Assembly: GCA_944470555.2 (NCBI GenBank)
Contig: OX104130.1
Location: forward strand, 47,153,491-47,217,490
Direction: 5' to 3'
Length of the DNA stretch: 64,000 bases
From: Heterobilharzia americana
Taxonomy: Eukaryota; Platyhelminthes; Trematoda; Strigeidida; Schistosomatidae
In this document: positions 10,451 through 20,955 of the stretch, piece after piece
How the letters are laid out: each line of letters starts with the position of its first letter
Position numbering within the stretch: position 1 is the first letter of the stretch
Position numbers and translations under genes: made by a program
The notes under the pieces: generated by a model
Database searches by the model: none
The model's input: only the letters and a program-made list of their open reading frames with translations
Told to the model about the DNA's origin: nothing

Positions 10451-11210
10451 GTCAGGCGTAACCATAGCCATTTAATTTAAATGGGAACTATGACAACAGG
10501 CATCCCCCATCAGACACCACCGGTTGTCGTCATTTCAGACGACAACTTTATCTTACATGGCCACATAAGTTTGAATGGAGAGCTTTGATTACCGTTGCGT
10601 ACTTGCTCGGCATACTTTTTACTGTCATGTGCTGTAAGCGCACCTCATAACCGAGAGTCACGTGTCGCCCTGAGGTCATGTCTTGCGTTAATTTTATCTG
10701 TGAGTAGAGATTAGACATCACGGGTGTGAAAGGTTGATAATGATGTGAGGAAACCTGAGTACTGACAAAGTTTTTAGGGTGGTTGACAGTTCTCCGTTTT
10801 GCAGGCTGCTTCCTCTCAGGTGCTTGAGAAGCATTTGGATCAGAAATGGTGTTGCGTAAGTGCAGAGCTCAAGAGACATCTGCTTGAGGTCCATCACACC
10901 GTTTTTCTGAAGTTGGTGACATCAGTTAGTTGGTTGGGACCGGTTAAAAATCTTTACTACTGATATCAGAAGACAGCAGGGTAACGGCAGTGCGTCGTCT
11001 CTGAAATCGACTTTTCCGAACGAGACCCCCCTACACAGGGAAGGTACCATGTGGCACTGCTGATCACCCACGAAACACAGTACCATCGCGAAGTCTCTAT
11101 CCAGCCCGACGAAATAGCCCTCAGGCCCCGATGAGAGCTTACCACTTTAAACTATAACGGAAACTGCTTTCCGTCTTGCCAATATCCGACTAACCTTTCC
11201 GGTAAGGTAG
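10451..11210. other. unassigned decayed sequence
   Basis: No coding region or motif could be supported. The GC level is closer to the retroelements than to the AT-rich background to the right, so it may be a worn 5' continuation of the RTE fragment on the - strand. Confidence 0.3.
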
Positions 11211-11646
11211 TGTAGGGACGTGTGTTACAATCTCATAACTTTTGATCAAACCTACCTAACCTGATGTGCTCCAGTGCCTGCTTACCCAGTACCTTACCTA
11301 ACTTGTAAGTACTGATAACAAAACACAAATCAAAAGAACTGCTTCGGGAATATATTTGAAGAAGTAACGTATTCAATTAAAGTAAATGTAATAGTAATGG
11401 ATGAGGAAAAAGTTTAATCAACTTATCTAGCTAGTATGGCTGAGCTAGGGACCATGAGTACATGCGTGATAACCAGCACTAAGGAAGCGCGAAATGGCGT
11501 CCAAGTCTGCTCGGATGCATGCTCGTTAAAACAAAACTTGAAACACCTAAAGCATCCGGAGGCGGGCTAGAGGTTTATTCAGTTAACTTAATTTACTCTA
11601 CTTATTTTAGCCCTGGTTGTATTTTGGTACCAGGACGGTTCACTAC
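11211..11646 (-). repeat. 3' LTR of the CsRn1-like element
   Basis: Same length and ends as the copy at 16399-16834, differing at about six positions. Purine-rich AGGAGGGAGATAACC (- strand, about 11647-11661) lies just inside and is the likely polypurine tract. Confidence 0.9.
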
Positions 11647-12144
11647 AGGTTATCTCCCTCCTGGAAGGTTGTTGGGATACCGGCAGCCATCCATCTCAGG
11701 AGGCGACTGCGAGGCAGACAAGCAACACCTTTCCATATTGGTGATGCAGAAGGTGACGCGTGGGCCCTCGAAGCTGGTGCAACTGTGCGCACCTACCAGG
11801 TAACAGAACTTTGCGTCTAGACGCAACCCTCCTCGCAGTGGTGGAAAGTGACCCAAAGCCTCTGTCTACTTTTCCTTATTGATTCTTAATCTACCGTGGA
11901 GTGTACAAGGCGAAGTTTGTGCAAAGAGGATTGTGGAGCGATCCAGGTAGCATCGTCAGGGGCCAACTGTATCCAATTTTAACGCATTTCCTGGGTTCTG
12001 CAAGGAGAAAGAAATAGGGCATTAGGGTGCTAAGAAAAGAAAAACCAAACAATCTGAAGCGAAGTACAAAAAAAAATAATAACTAACCAGAAAAAGTTCT
12101 TGAAATTTGGATTGCATTTTTGAGTTGTTCTTTTCTCAAAAAAT

Positions 12145-13489
12145 TCATCTGATTTTAAAGTAGTGAGCAAAACTTATGAAAATGCATTGATAGTGCATGC
12201 CACGAAAAAATAGTTGAAACTCCGGATTTACCAAGTGTGAAGTTGCGTTGGGGCTTATTGACGAAGTCGGCGTATCGTTTGGGCCAATGCACACCCCTCC
12301 CTGCAGGTGTAAAGAGTACTGGATCAGTGCTACCAGAGGTGGCCCTTTTAGAAGATTCGGGGTATGCATGACTAGTCGAGTCTGTTTGGGGTCTGGCGGC
12401 AAAGGTTTATCTAGTTGTGTTGGTGTAGAGGGGAGTGGGTCGTCTTCTATATACGCTGCCTTCAAACGATCGACACTTATTGAATCCTGCCGTTCAGATC
12501 TGTCAGTGACGGAGAACTCTTCTTTCTTGCTGGGAATGTTGAAAGGTCCGTCTTATGGTGGCTGTAAGGGTTTACGTACACCGTCACAACACACAAAGAC
12601 GTGGGTGCAATCTTGGAGTCTTTTATCCAACTGCACCCATCTACACTGCATCCGTGTGGATGGAGGTTGGGGGCGACGCATGTGAAGCTTAAGAGTTTGC
12701 GCATAGCCATGGATATCGGTGAGAGTTGGGTCACTACCATTTGAATCGACCATTCACCCGGCAAACGTAGGTTACTGACGCAAACTAACTCAGCAGGAGT
12801 ACACTGTATACCTGTCTTGAGTGTAGAACGAATGCTGAGAAGAATCGATGGCAGAGACTTGGTCCACCTCATGTTGTCGACTGCCATAATTGCGCTTTTA
12901 TGGTGTCAGTGGAATCATTCCATCAAATCATTGGAAGCTGGGTGATATGCGGTAGTGTGGATGCGTTTGCGTCCCAACAGATTCTTCAGCTTCTGGAAGG
13001 TAACGGATTCGAACTGTTGGCCTCTGTCGGTTGTCACGGTGGGAGGGCATCCAAACTGTGAAACCCATCCTTCGAAGAAGACCTGACTTACTGTCTCGGC
13101 AGTAGCGTTAAACAATGGGATGGCTTCCGGCCAGCGAGTAAACCTATCGACACATGTCAGTAGGAAGCAATATTCATCGGAGGTGGAAGTGGGCCGACAA
13201 TGTCTAAATGGACACGAGCGAATCGTGAGTCCGGTTTGTCGAAAGTCCCAAGTGGTGGGGTGTTGTGACGATTCACCTTGGAAGGCTGGCACTGAATACA
13301 TGACCGTGTCCAGTTTCGAACATCACGGTTAATACCAGGCCAAACAAACCTGGCAGATATGAGTTTGTCAGTGGCACGGATACCGGGATGAGAAAGACTG
13401 GAAAGCATCAAAAACGTGCTCAGGCAAGGATAAAGGAACCACTGGTCTGAGTGTGCTTGTGGAGATGTCGCATAATATTGTCCCTTCAC
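12145..13489 (-). pseudogene. integrase and C-terminal tail
   Basis: Three frames together. 13157-13489: LSHPGIRATDKLISARFVWP, then SCIQCQPSK (zinc head) and VHLDIVGPLPPP with the first catalytic Asp. 12915-13301: CVDRFTRWPEAIPL, PTVTTDRGQQFES with the second Asp, and AYHPASNDLME with the Glu, followed at once by a stop. 12477-12887: MAVDNMRWTKSLPSILLSIR and PAELV. The tail at 12145-12465 (PLPSTPTQLDKPLPPDPKQT) is the usual CsRn1-type end. All three DDE residues are present, but frames are broken at about 13190, 12915 and 12750. Confidence 0.82.
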
Positions 13490-14987
13490 TGTTCAGGATC
13501 GGTAAACTCTGTATCTTCAGAGAGGTTGAGTGTTGCAGTTTTTTAATCTCCTCGCCTGAATCCTGAAGTTCGGGAATCTTCCGTAAGTCAACCGCTCGAG
13601 GTAAAGTGGTGGCGCAAACGTGAGACAGTACGTCCGCGACGGGGCCATTCATATCAAAAATGTGAGGGGTGTCCGACTTGAATTGCGAAATGTAGTCTAG
13701 ATGAGGCAATTCACGCAGTGAATATCTGTCGATGGTAGTGTGTAAGGCATAAATCAAGGGTTTGTGGTCGACGAAGATAATGAAATCACGACCTTCCACA
13801 AGGTGACGAAAATGCTTAGCTGGGGCATATACGGAGAGCAATTCCCTGCCAAAAGTGCTGTACTGCGTTTCGCAGGCGAACAACTTCTGGGAGAAGAATG
13901 CAACTGGGATCCGAGTGTGATCCGAAAGTTGTTGCAACACAGCTCCAATGGCCGTGTTAGAGGCGTCAACAGTAATGCTTACAGGTGGGTTTACGTCTTG
14001 ATGCACCAAGATAGTGGCGTCCGCCATTACGGTTTCGATCTTGCGAAATGAGTCTGGTGCCTCAGTTTTACACCTGTTTTTCAGGAGGTCGGTCAGTGCA
14101 GTCAAAATGTGAGCACACTGGGGGACGAAGCGACGATAATAGCTCACCATCCCCAGAAATGTACGCAGAGCTTTAAGTGACGCTGAGACTAGAAATTCTT
14201 GGGTTGCCTGTACCCTTTCAGATAGTGGGTGAATGCCTTGCTCGCCGATAACCAGTCCCAAACATTTTAGTGAACGAATGCCAATCTGGCATTCGGCCAG
14301 GTTGTCTGTCATCGAATGCTCCGACAGTCTGACGAAAACCTGTTTCAAGTAGTTAAAATGAGTGTCTTCGTCCGGACTATTGATTAGTATGTCGCCTGAG
14401 TAGGTATAGGCGAAGTCCAGGCCACGTAAAACATCGTGAATAAAGTGTTGGAAAGTTTGTGCTGAGTTGCGAAGACCAGAGGGCATACGGAGGAATTCAA
14501 GAAGACCAAACGGTGTGATGATGGCTGTTTTGGGAACATTATCGGGACGAACTGGGATCTGATGATATGCACACATCAAGCCGGGCTCGCTGAAGACAAA
14601 GGAGCCTTGTAAAGATGCAGTCAAGTCGTGTATGCGAGGGACCGGATAACGATCTGGAATCGTCTTAGCGTTAAGCCTTCGGCAGTCACCACAAGATCTC
14701 CAGTCCATACCATCGTTGTTTGGTACCACATGTAGGGGTGAGGGCCATGGACCGTTGGATGGTCTGATTATTCCCATTTCAAGCATGTGTACAAACTCGG
14801 CTTTCACAGCATGCAGTTTCTCCGGAGATAACCGCCGTGGTTTCGCAAACACTGGCAGACCAGTCGCCGTTATGTAATGAGAAACGTTCGAAGTCACACA
14901 GGGTACACAACAACCTGGCTTAAAGACACCTGGAAAGGACCAAACAATAGACGCGTAGGGACTAGAAGCGTCCGTCGTGGAGTACAC
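13368..14987 (-). pseudogene. reverse transcriptase-RNase H, 539-codon open frame with dead RT
   Basis: Long open segment. RT lead-in VTSNVSHYITATGLPVFAKP, then LEMGIIRPSNGPWPSPLHVV, CGDCRRLNAKTIPDRYPVP. Motif A reads FSEPGLMCAYHQIPV, where the catalytic Asp (normally in KIDL) is Gly. FGLLEFLRMPSGLRNSAQTF follows. The YxDD box reads YSGDILI, so its first Asp is also Gly. RNase H keeps its carboxylates: SITVDASNTAIGAVLQQ, FGRELLSVY, FIIFVDHKPL and NGPVADVLSHV. The start of the integrase zinc head ends the frame (VFDAFQSFS, first His now Gln). So the longest open frame in the window encodes a polymerase lacking two of three catalytic aspartates. Confidence 0.88.
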
Positions 14988-15052
14988 GGGACTGAGGGAC
15001 GGCGTCTTTGTGACAACACGGAGACAGAGAGTGTTGTGGTAGAATCTACCAA

Positions 15053-15397
15053 CTAATGCTTGCCAGCATCTACCAGCAGCTGATAGTGTTGTGAGGGATC
15101 CATACCAATAAAGCCGGTGGTCACATCAGCCAATGTGAAAACACAACGGAAGGTGAGACGCAGTCCAAGGTTAGGGTCAAGGAATCCCCGGCCGTATGTT
15201 GTGATGGGCAAACCGTTGGCGGTGCAAAGTTGCAGAGATATTGGCAGCAGACGCTCTTCCTTCGTAGATGGGATTACGCTAGCTTCCACCCCAGTGTCAA
15301 CCGGGAGGCGTATTTCAGAGTGTCTACCAGTGACGAAGAAGAGGCGACATGGAAGAGGCTCGCCAGCGACGTTAGTCACCGTCATGTGCTGGCTCAC
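15053..15397 (-). pseudogene. aspartic protease, active-site DTG retained
   Basis: Reads PCRLFFVTGRHSEIRLPVDT then GVEASVIP, so the catalytic Asp-Thr-Gly is intact, although A and V of DTGAEV are altered to DTGVEA. The flap and end fit: TANGLPITTYGRGFLDPNL, then FTLADVTTGFIGMDPSQHY. It lies between gag and RT in the expected order. It is cut from RT by stops around 14990-15050. Confidence 0.78.
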
Positions 15398-15844
15398 ACG
15401 TTTCCCGCCTGGTTAGCCTCAAAGGCGCAAGGCCGAGTGTGGCTTTTGGTATTGGCACCATAACTTTGGCTTTACCAGCACAACCTGGGTTGGGACGGTC
15501 GCGATTTGGAACCCCCGTTACCGGTACTGGAGGGAAATCTGTTACGCCACCGGGACGTGCAGTCGTTGGAAGAACTACTAGACCGCATTTCTTTCCTGAT
15601 GATGCACAACTTCCCATACAATTTCGAGATATGGGTCATAACGTCGAAACCTGTTGGCTGACTTGATGAGGGAGGATATGAGTTTTTGGACAAACCAGTG
15701 GTAGTAGGCAAAGCAGCTTAGACGCTGGTGTTGGGCTGTGTCAGCCACTTCCGCCAGCTCTATTAAGGGCCACTTATGAAAGGGTGCTGGGATTCCTTGC
15801 ACCGACTGTGGTACACTCTGTAACCACAGTTGCTTGATAAATGT

Positions 15845-16231
15845 TTAGTCAATATTAAAATCTGCAACCAGCTGCCTCATCTGACGAGGCAGTTGCGTCG
15901 GCTTACGACCACCAAGATGCACATCTCTGAAAAGTTCTCGCACCTTCTGCTGGTCAGTAAGTGCAACGCGTTTGATGAGGGCGGTTTCGAGGTTATCGTA
16001 CAAGTTCGGTGCCTGGTCGTCTAACACGTCTGGGACATCGATCACATTTTCCGGTAAGCTGACGATGGCTAAGTTGGACTTAGTTTCCTGTGGGGGAATA
16101 TGTCCCAAAGTAAATTGAGCTTCCACGTGGGAGAACCACGCAGATGGTCTATGGGCCCAGAAGGTGGGGAGCTGAACGGTTATGACCATCTGCGCAGCCG
16201 AGTCGTTGTGAGCCATTGATAAGAGGTCCAA
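15845..16231 (-). pseudogene. gag, N-terminal part
   Basis: Reads VQLPTFWAHRPSAWFSHVEA near residue 20, then LVxSLPE-like NLAIVSLPENVIDVPDVLDD, LIKRVALTDQQKVRELF and LGGRKPTQLPRQMRQLV. This is the recognisable CsRn1/Boudicca Gag capsid pattern. A stop after residue 128 and frame changes in 15372-15802 interrupt the rest, and the CHCC motif is not cleanly preserved there (a CASSGKKC stretch is in its place). The role in an intact element is particle assembly. Confidence 0.78.
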
Positions 16232-16398
16232 CGAGGCACGATGCCGACAAAAACATTACAAAGCAAAAATAACCAATGAGGAAGGCAATAAAAAAACAAG
16301 AAACCACGCCAAAAACAAAAGTAGGCCTAATAAATTGACGCAGGATAAGAGAAAAAAGGTACTAGGCAAAGCAAGGAATGATACTCGGCCTCATCGAT

Positions 16399-16834
16399 TG
16401 TAGGGATGTCTGTTACAATCTCATAACTTTTGATCAAACCTACCTAACCTGATGTGCTCCAGTGTCTGCTTAGCCAGTACCTTACCTAACTTGTAAGTAC
16501 TGATAACAAAACACAAATCAAAAGAACTGCTTCGGGAATATATTTGAAGAAGTAACGTATTCAATTAAAGTAAATGTAATAGTAATGGATGAGGAAAAAG
16601 TTTAATCAACTTATCTAGCTAGTATGGCTGAGCTAGGGACCATGAGTACATGCGTGATAACCAGCACTAAGGAAGCGCGAAATGGCGTCCAAGTCTGCTC
16701 GGATGCATGCTCGTTAAAACAAAACTTGAAACACCTAAAGCATCCGGAGGCGGGCTAGAGGTTTATTCAGTTAACTTAATTTACTCTACTTATTTTAGCC
16801 CTGGTTGTATTTTGGTACCAGGATGGTGCACTAC
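16399..16834 (-). repeat. 5' LTR of the CsRn1-like element
   Basis: Upstream copy in element orientation. On the - strand it starts TGTAGTGCACC and ends TCCCTACA. A degraded Trp-tRNA-like site (TCGATGAGGCCGAGTATCAT) follows directly inside, at about 16398 downward. Confidence 0.9.
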
Positions 16835-17484
16835 AGCAGTACCCCGTGGGAACAATTATTTCACCACTGTAACTCCTTGGGTCATTGTGAATTAAGAGTT
16901 CGACCACAACATCAGAGTAGCAGCTCTCGGTCAGGTAAGTATTCCGCTTTCAGTTGCGACCTCCTAAAGACTTACAGTGGGATTATTGTGCAGTATACAT
17001 GTCTTTCGGCTTATGGTTTGACATCACCGGTGCAAAGCATAGGTTAATTAACAAATGAGAAACAAATCTTATGTATCGTAGCTGAGTTATCGTCAGCAAA
17101 TATTCCATCATAACTCCTGCTACCTGTAAAGTGGCCAGTGCATCTCACCTTCCTATCTTCTATCTTTAAACAGCATATAAGTGCAGATCAGTCTTGAAGT
17201 AGCGCGTAGTATCTAACAGGCCAAACGGCTGGCCATCGTCTTCATCTATTCGAAATTTCTTCTGTACATTTAGTGTCGATCAGATTCCTTCCGAGAAAAT
17301 GCCCTGAATGTTTTGCATACGCTACTTTTCACTAATACACTAAGTTACAGTCAGTCCTATCACGTTGAGATACTGAAAAAGTGAATGATCTTCTGTAAGC
17401 TTTGAGAGGAAATCTGACCACATTAGGTACATATCATGCTCATTATATTAAAAGAGTGATAGAAGACTGGTTTGTAATAAGTTT
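16835..17484. other. no gene seen
   Basis: Flank between the LTR element and the CR1 LINE. No coding or structural signal that I can support. Confidence 0.3.
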
Positions 17485-18440
17485 TTGTTTAAATATTTGA
17501 GTGAAGTAGTGGCTATCTACGTAAACTCCTGTTTAAAGGCAAGGATGGTTAGCGATACGGCCTTAACCCAGCTCCCAGAGTCTCTATGGTGCTACTTCAC
17601 TCTCCACCGTACCAAATACCTGCTCGGAGTCATATATCGGTCCCCCACCAGCTCCCCTACACATAAGGAAATGGCATCAAGGCTATCTTAACGACTTCCT
17701 CTGCAAATTACGATTCCGTAGTCATTGCCGGCGACTTCAACACCCCGTCCATCCTCTTCGAGACGGAAGGGAGACGCATCAGATCCTTCAATCAGAAGCT
17801 GAAGGATGCAATTAAGACTGCTGGCCTCTCAGAGAAAGTGGGTGATGCTACACGCTGGGGACCTAACGGAAACGCATCGCGCCTTGACTACGTTCTGACG
17901 AACGATGAACTTCTCATTGAGGATGTTTGCATCCAACCTCCCCTTGGCCTCAGTGACCACGCTGTAATCACCTTCTCCATGATAACTAGGGAGGCTCTGC
18001 AACTGGAGACGCCAACACCTTCCCTTGCTACAGCAAGGCCAACTATGAGACCATGAGGGACTACCTCATGAATGCATCATGGCCAGTGGACTGGACTCAT
18101 CTCACAATAGATGAACACTGGTTGGAGGTGAAGAAAATAATCACTGGGGCCATCAGTCACAGTGTACCAGAAGTAACACACAGACAATCAATGAGAACCT
18201 CATGGTTAAAGCGTGGGACAGAGAGGCTTATCCGGAGCAAGAAGCAGGCTTGGTTCAAGTGGCGTACATCACGCAGGGAGTCTGACTTCTTGAACTACAA
18301 AAGGATTCGCAATCTCTGTAACATTAGAGTGCGTAACGACAGATTTTCCTACCAAACAAACTTGGCAGCGAGGTTACAAAGCAACCCCAAAAACTGTACC
18401 GCTTCATGTCAAGAAGAAAGTCGACCAGTAAGGGAGTGAA
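17485..18440 (+). pseudogene. CR1 endonuclease C-terminal half and linker
   Basis: Reads AIYVNSCLKARMVSDTAL near the start, then LGVIYRSPTSSP, VVIAGDFNTPSILFE, FNQKLKDAIKTAGLSEKV, ASRLDYVLTND and PLGLSDHAVITF. GDFN and SDH are the catalytic Asp/Asn and Asp-His of APE-type endonucleases, which nick the target site. The N-terminal third (including the N-A-R-S-L region) is absent because of 5' truncation. At least three frame changes (about 17690, 17840, 18050). The linker (HRQSMRTSWLKRGTERLIRS) carries the RKKAW-like motif before RT. Confidence 0.8.
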
Positions 18441-20213
18441 TCTTGTCACAGGCCATGACGGGAGTGTGCTAAGCAGTCTAGAGATTGCCGAGCTTTTGAG
18501 CTCACACTTCCAAGCCCAACTCAGCACTGACACAAGATCCACACCGACTCGCCACGACACCGACCAGGTCGCAAATAACGAATACCTCTGTCACGTCTCT
18601 ATTACAGAGAAAAAGGTGTTCGAGAAGCTATCTAGGCTACGTCCGGGCAAGTCCCCTGGCTGCGATAACCTGAAACCAGTGGTTCTGAAAAACTGCGCCG
18701 AGGTGCTTACCAAACCACTTCGCAACCTCTTTGAGCACTCAATAGACTCGTGCAAACTCCCTAAAGAATGGAAGAGCGCCATCTTGTCACCCATCTTCAA
18801 GGGAGGAGACAGAAAAAGCCCTGGCAGCTACAGGCCAATTGCCCTACTCCCTATTGTGTCGAAAGTGTTGGAAAGCCTGGTAGCTGACACCATCTGGGAA
18901 TTCCTCAATAGGAAAACACTGTCCATACTGCTCAGCACGGCTTTCGTAGTGGTCGCTCATGTGCCACCAACTTACTAACCGCCTGGGACGACTGGACACA
19001 AAGCTGGGATAATAGAAAACCTGTACATGTATTTCTCGACCTAGCCAAAGCATTTGACAGTGTCCCACCCACAGTACTGCTTCACAAGATCATGTCAGCT
19101 GGTATAAGTGGACCCCTACTCTCTTGGTTCAAGGAGTACCTGGAAGGGAGGCAGTTCTGCACTAAAGTGAACAGAATAAGGTCGGAGTGGAGACCCTCGA
19201 CGTCAGGAGTATCCCAAGGAGCAATCCTAGGACCGCTTCTGTTCCTCCTGTTTGTCAACGATCTGCCAGACAAAATATCCTCACCCATCCTCCTCTTCGC
19301 TGACGACATAAAAATTTGGAGGGTGGTAAACGAAGAAGCCGACTGTGCAGCACTACAAAAGGACTTGCAGCAACTCGAGCTCTGGTCGTCGGAAAATGGC
19401 CTGAGCTTCAACCTGGAAAAGTGCAAAGTAATGCACATCAGTAAAAATGAGGCAAGTACGACCGACTTCCAGTACATGTTGAGCAACCGTGCTATCACCA
19501 GAGTGTCCATGGAGAAAGATTTGGGGCTCAACTTCTCCGACACCTTGGACACCAGCTCCAACTACAAAGGTATGACAACCAGAGCGAACGCCATTCTACA
19601 CTTTCTGCGTAGACAGCTTGGCGCCCTCACTCCCGAACTCTTCCTCACCATTTTCAAATCCTACGTGCGGCCGCACCTAGAGGTCTTCAATACGGTGGCT
19701 CCTCCAACACTCAAGAGAGACTCTAATCTCCTTGAAAGAATACAAAGAACTGCAACAAAATCAGTTGTGGGGCTAAGGGGAAAGACGTATCCTGAAAGAC
19801 TTAAACACCTCAACCTATTTACCTTGGGTTATCGCAGGAAAAGGGGTGACCTCATTATGGCATACAAGATCGCCCATCAGGCAGACCATGCAAACAAATC
19901 AATTTTGCCTGCAACTGAACGATCTTCACGAGGAAACCCCATTAAGATAGCACACCAGAGAGCCAACACCACACTCAGGTCCAAATTTTTCTCCCTAAGA
20001 GTATGTGCTTTATGGAATGCCTTACCGCGACACATCGTTATAGCTCCTTCAGTCGACTCTTTCAAGAGGCGATTAGACAGTTATGTCACCTCGCATGGAC
20101 TACCACGGACGTACTCAGGTAGTCACCAACCTCAGTACCCCCAACTCCCTCCTAACTACCACTCACTATCTCTCTCCTTAATACACCCACATTACCTACT
20201 AATTCTTCTGTAG
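18406..20213 (+). pseudogene. CR1 reverse transcriptase
   Basis: First segment 18406-18978: KLSRLRPGKSPGCDNLKPVV, LPKEWKSAILSPIFKGGDRK, SYRPIALLPIVSKVLES. A frameshift near 18940 moves to HVFLDLAKAFDSVPPTVLLH (motif A, Asp present). The second segment opens at 19092 and holds SGVSQGAILGPLLFLLFVND, LLFADDIKIW (about 19290-19315, both Asp present), LSFNLEKCKVM, then the CR1 C-terminal region YVRPHLEVFN, LERIQRTATKSV, LTLGYRRKRGDLI and FFSLRVCALWNALP. All RT catalytic residues are intact; the single frameshift is the main defect in this domain. The stop is at 20211-20213. Confidence 0.88.
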
Positions 20214-20650
20214 GAACCAAACCCACGCGACCATTCGGGCAATTCCCAAATACTTTTCTTTCGTTCTCTTTTCACCTCTCTTTTCTTCTCCTTCCCTTTC
20301 TCTTCCCTATATCATTATTATTTTTTTCCTCTCTTTTTTTCTTCATTTTTTCATTTTTTTCTTTATTCTCTCTTCGTTCCTTTACCAATACCTTACTATT
20401 CTCTTTCAGGTACCTACACAGACAGGAGTCACGGCAGTTCTCTAAACTTCCAGCAACCCGTAGCTCCCTAATCACTCTACAAATTACAACCTACTAACCC
20501 ACAAAACATCCACCTCACCGAAGCTAAAAGCAAGAAAGCAGAGGGGATTTCCTCGTCCACTGCAGGAGTAAACCGAACAACTCGAACCAAGCCCTAAGAA
20601 CTAGACGCGAGAGATCAAAAACTACCAGTTTTCGACGCTCGCACTATCAA

Positions 20651-20670
20651 TATTGGATATTGGATATTGG
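20651..20670 (+). repeat. CR1 3' tail repeats
   Basis: TATTGGA units in tandem (about three copies) close the element. CR1 LINEs end in short tandem repeats rather than poly(A). Confidence 0.7.
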
Positions 20671-20955
20671 AGTACAACAACCTCATCACTCATTTAAAAA
20701 CAGTATTAGATTTGGATGGCTGGTTGCTAAACCATGTCGTCTGTGGCGACAGACCTCAAGCAGACATTCCAGGTGGTGTTTTAGTTCAGTTAGTTAGGTA
20801 TTTAGTCTTGAACTAATTTCCAAGGGTTAACCCTTTGAAATTCACATTTTTCAGTAACAAGAATAGTAGGTTAGTTGGCCTGTTTTATTCCTTCCAGAAG
20901 ATATCTCTGTGAAGATCTAGTTTCTCCTTCAACCCGTTGACAGAAGACGCCTATA

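Larger units (their letters stand above)
11211..16834 (-). mobile_element. complete CsRn1/Boudicca-like Gypsy element (5.6 kb)
   Basis: Two direct repeats of equal length (436 bp: 11211-11646 and 16399-16834) bound a - strand coding region in the order gag, protease, RT-RNase H, integrase, tail. Both repeats begin TGTAGGGA and end CACTACA. I count about six differences between them (roughly 98.6% identity), so insertion was fairly recent. The RT-RNase H segment is open for 539 codons but has lost catalytic aspartates. No obvious target-site duplication: the left flank is GGTAG and the right flank GCAGT. Confidence 0.92.
17485..20675 (+). mobile_element. CR1-clade LINE (SR1/Perere-like), 5'-truncated
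   Basis: Starts abruptly inside the endonuclease domain and runs through RT to a 3' untranslated region ending in short tandem repeats (20651-20670). This is the usual product of 5'-truncated target-primed insertion. The RT C-terminal 373 codons (19092-20213) are open. The FADD box, the SRxFFxLRVxxLWNxLP-type C-terminal motif and the 7-bp tail repeats match the CR1 clade of trematode LINEs. Relatively young compared with the copy on the other strand at 20.8-24.1 kb. Confidence 0.9.

Noticed and set aside
11519..11820. Open frames repeated at 16707-16895
   Set aside because: They lie in the two LTR copies and are antisense shadows of the repeat, not genes.
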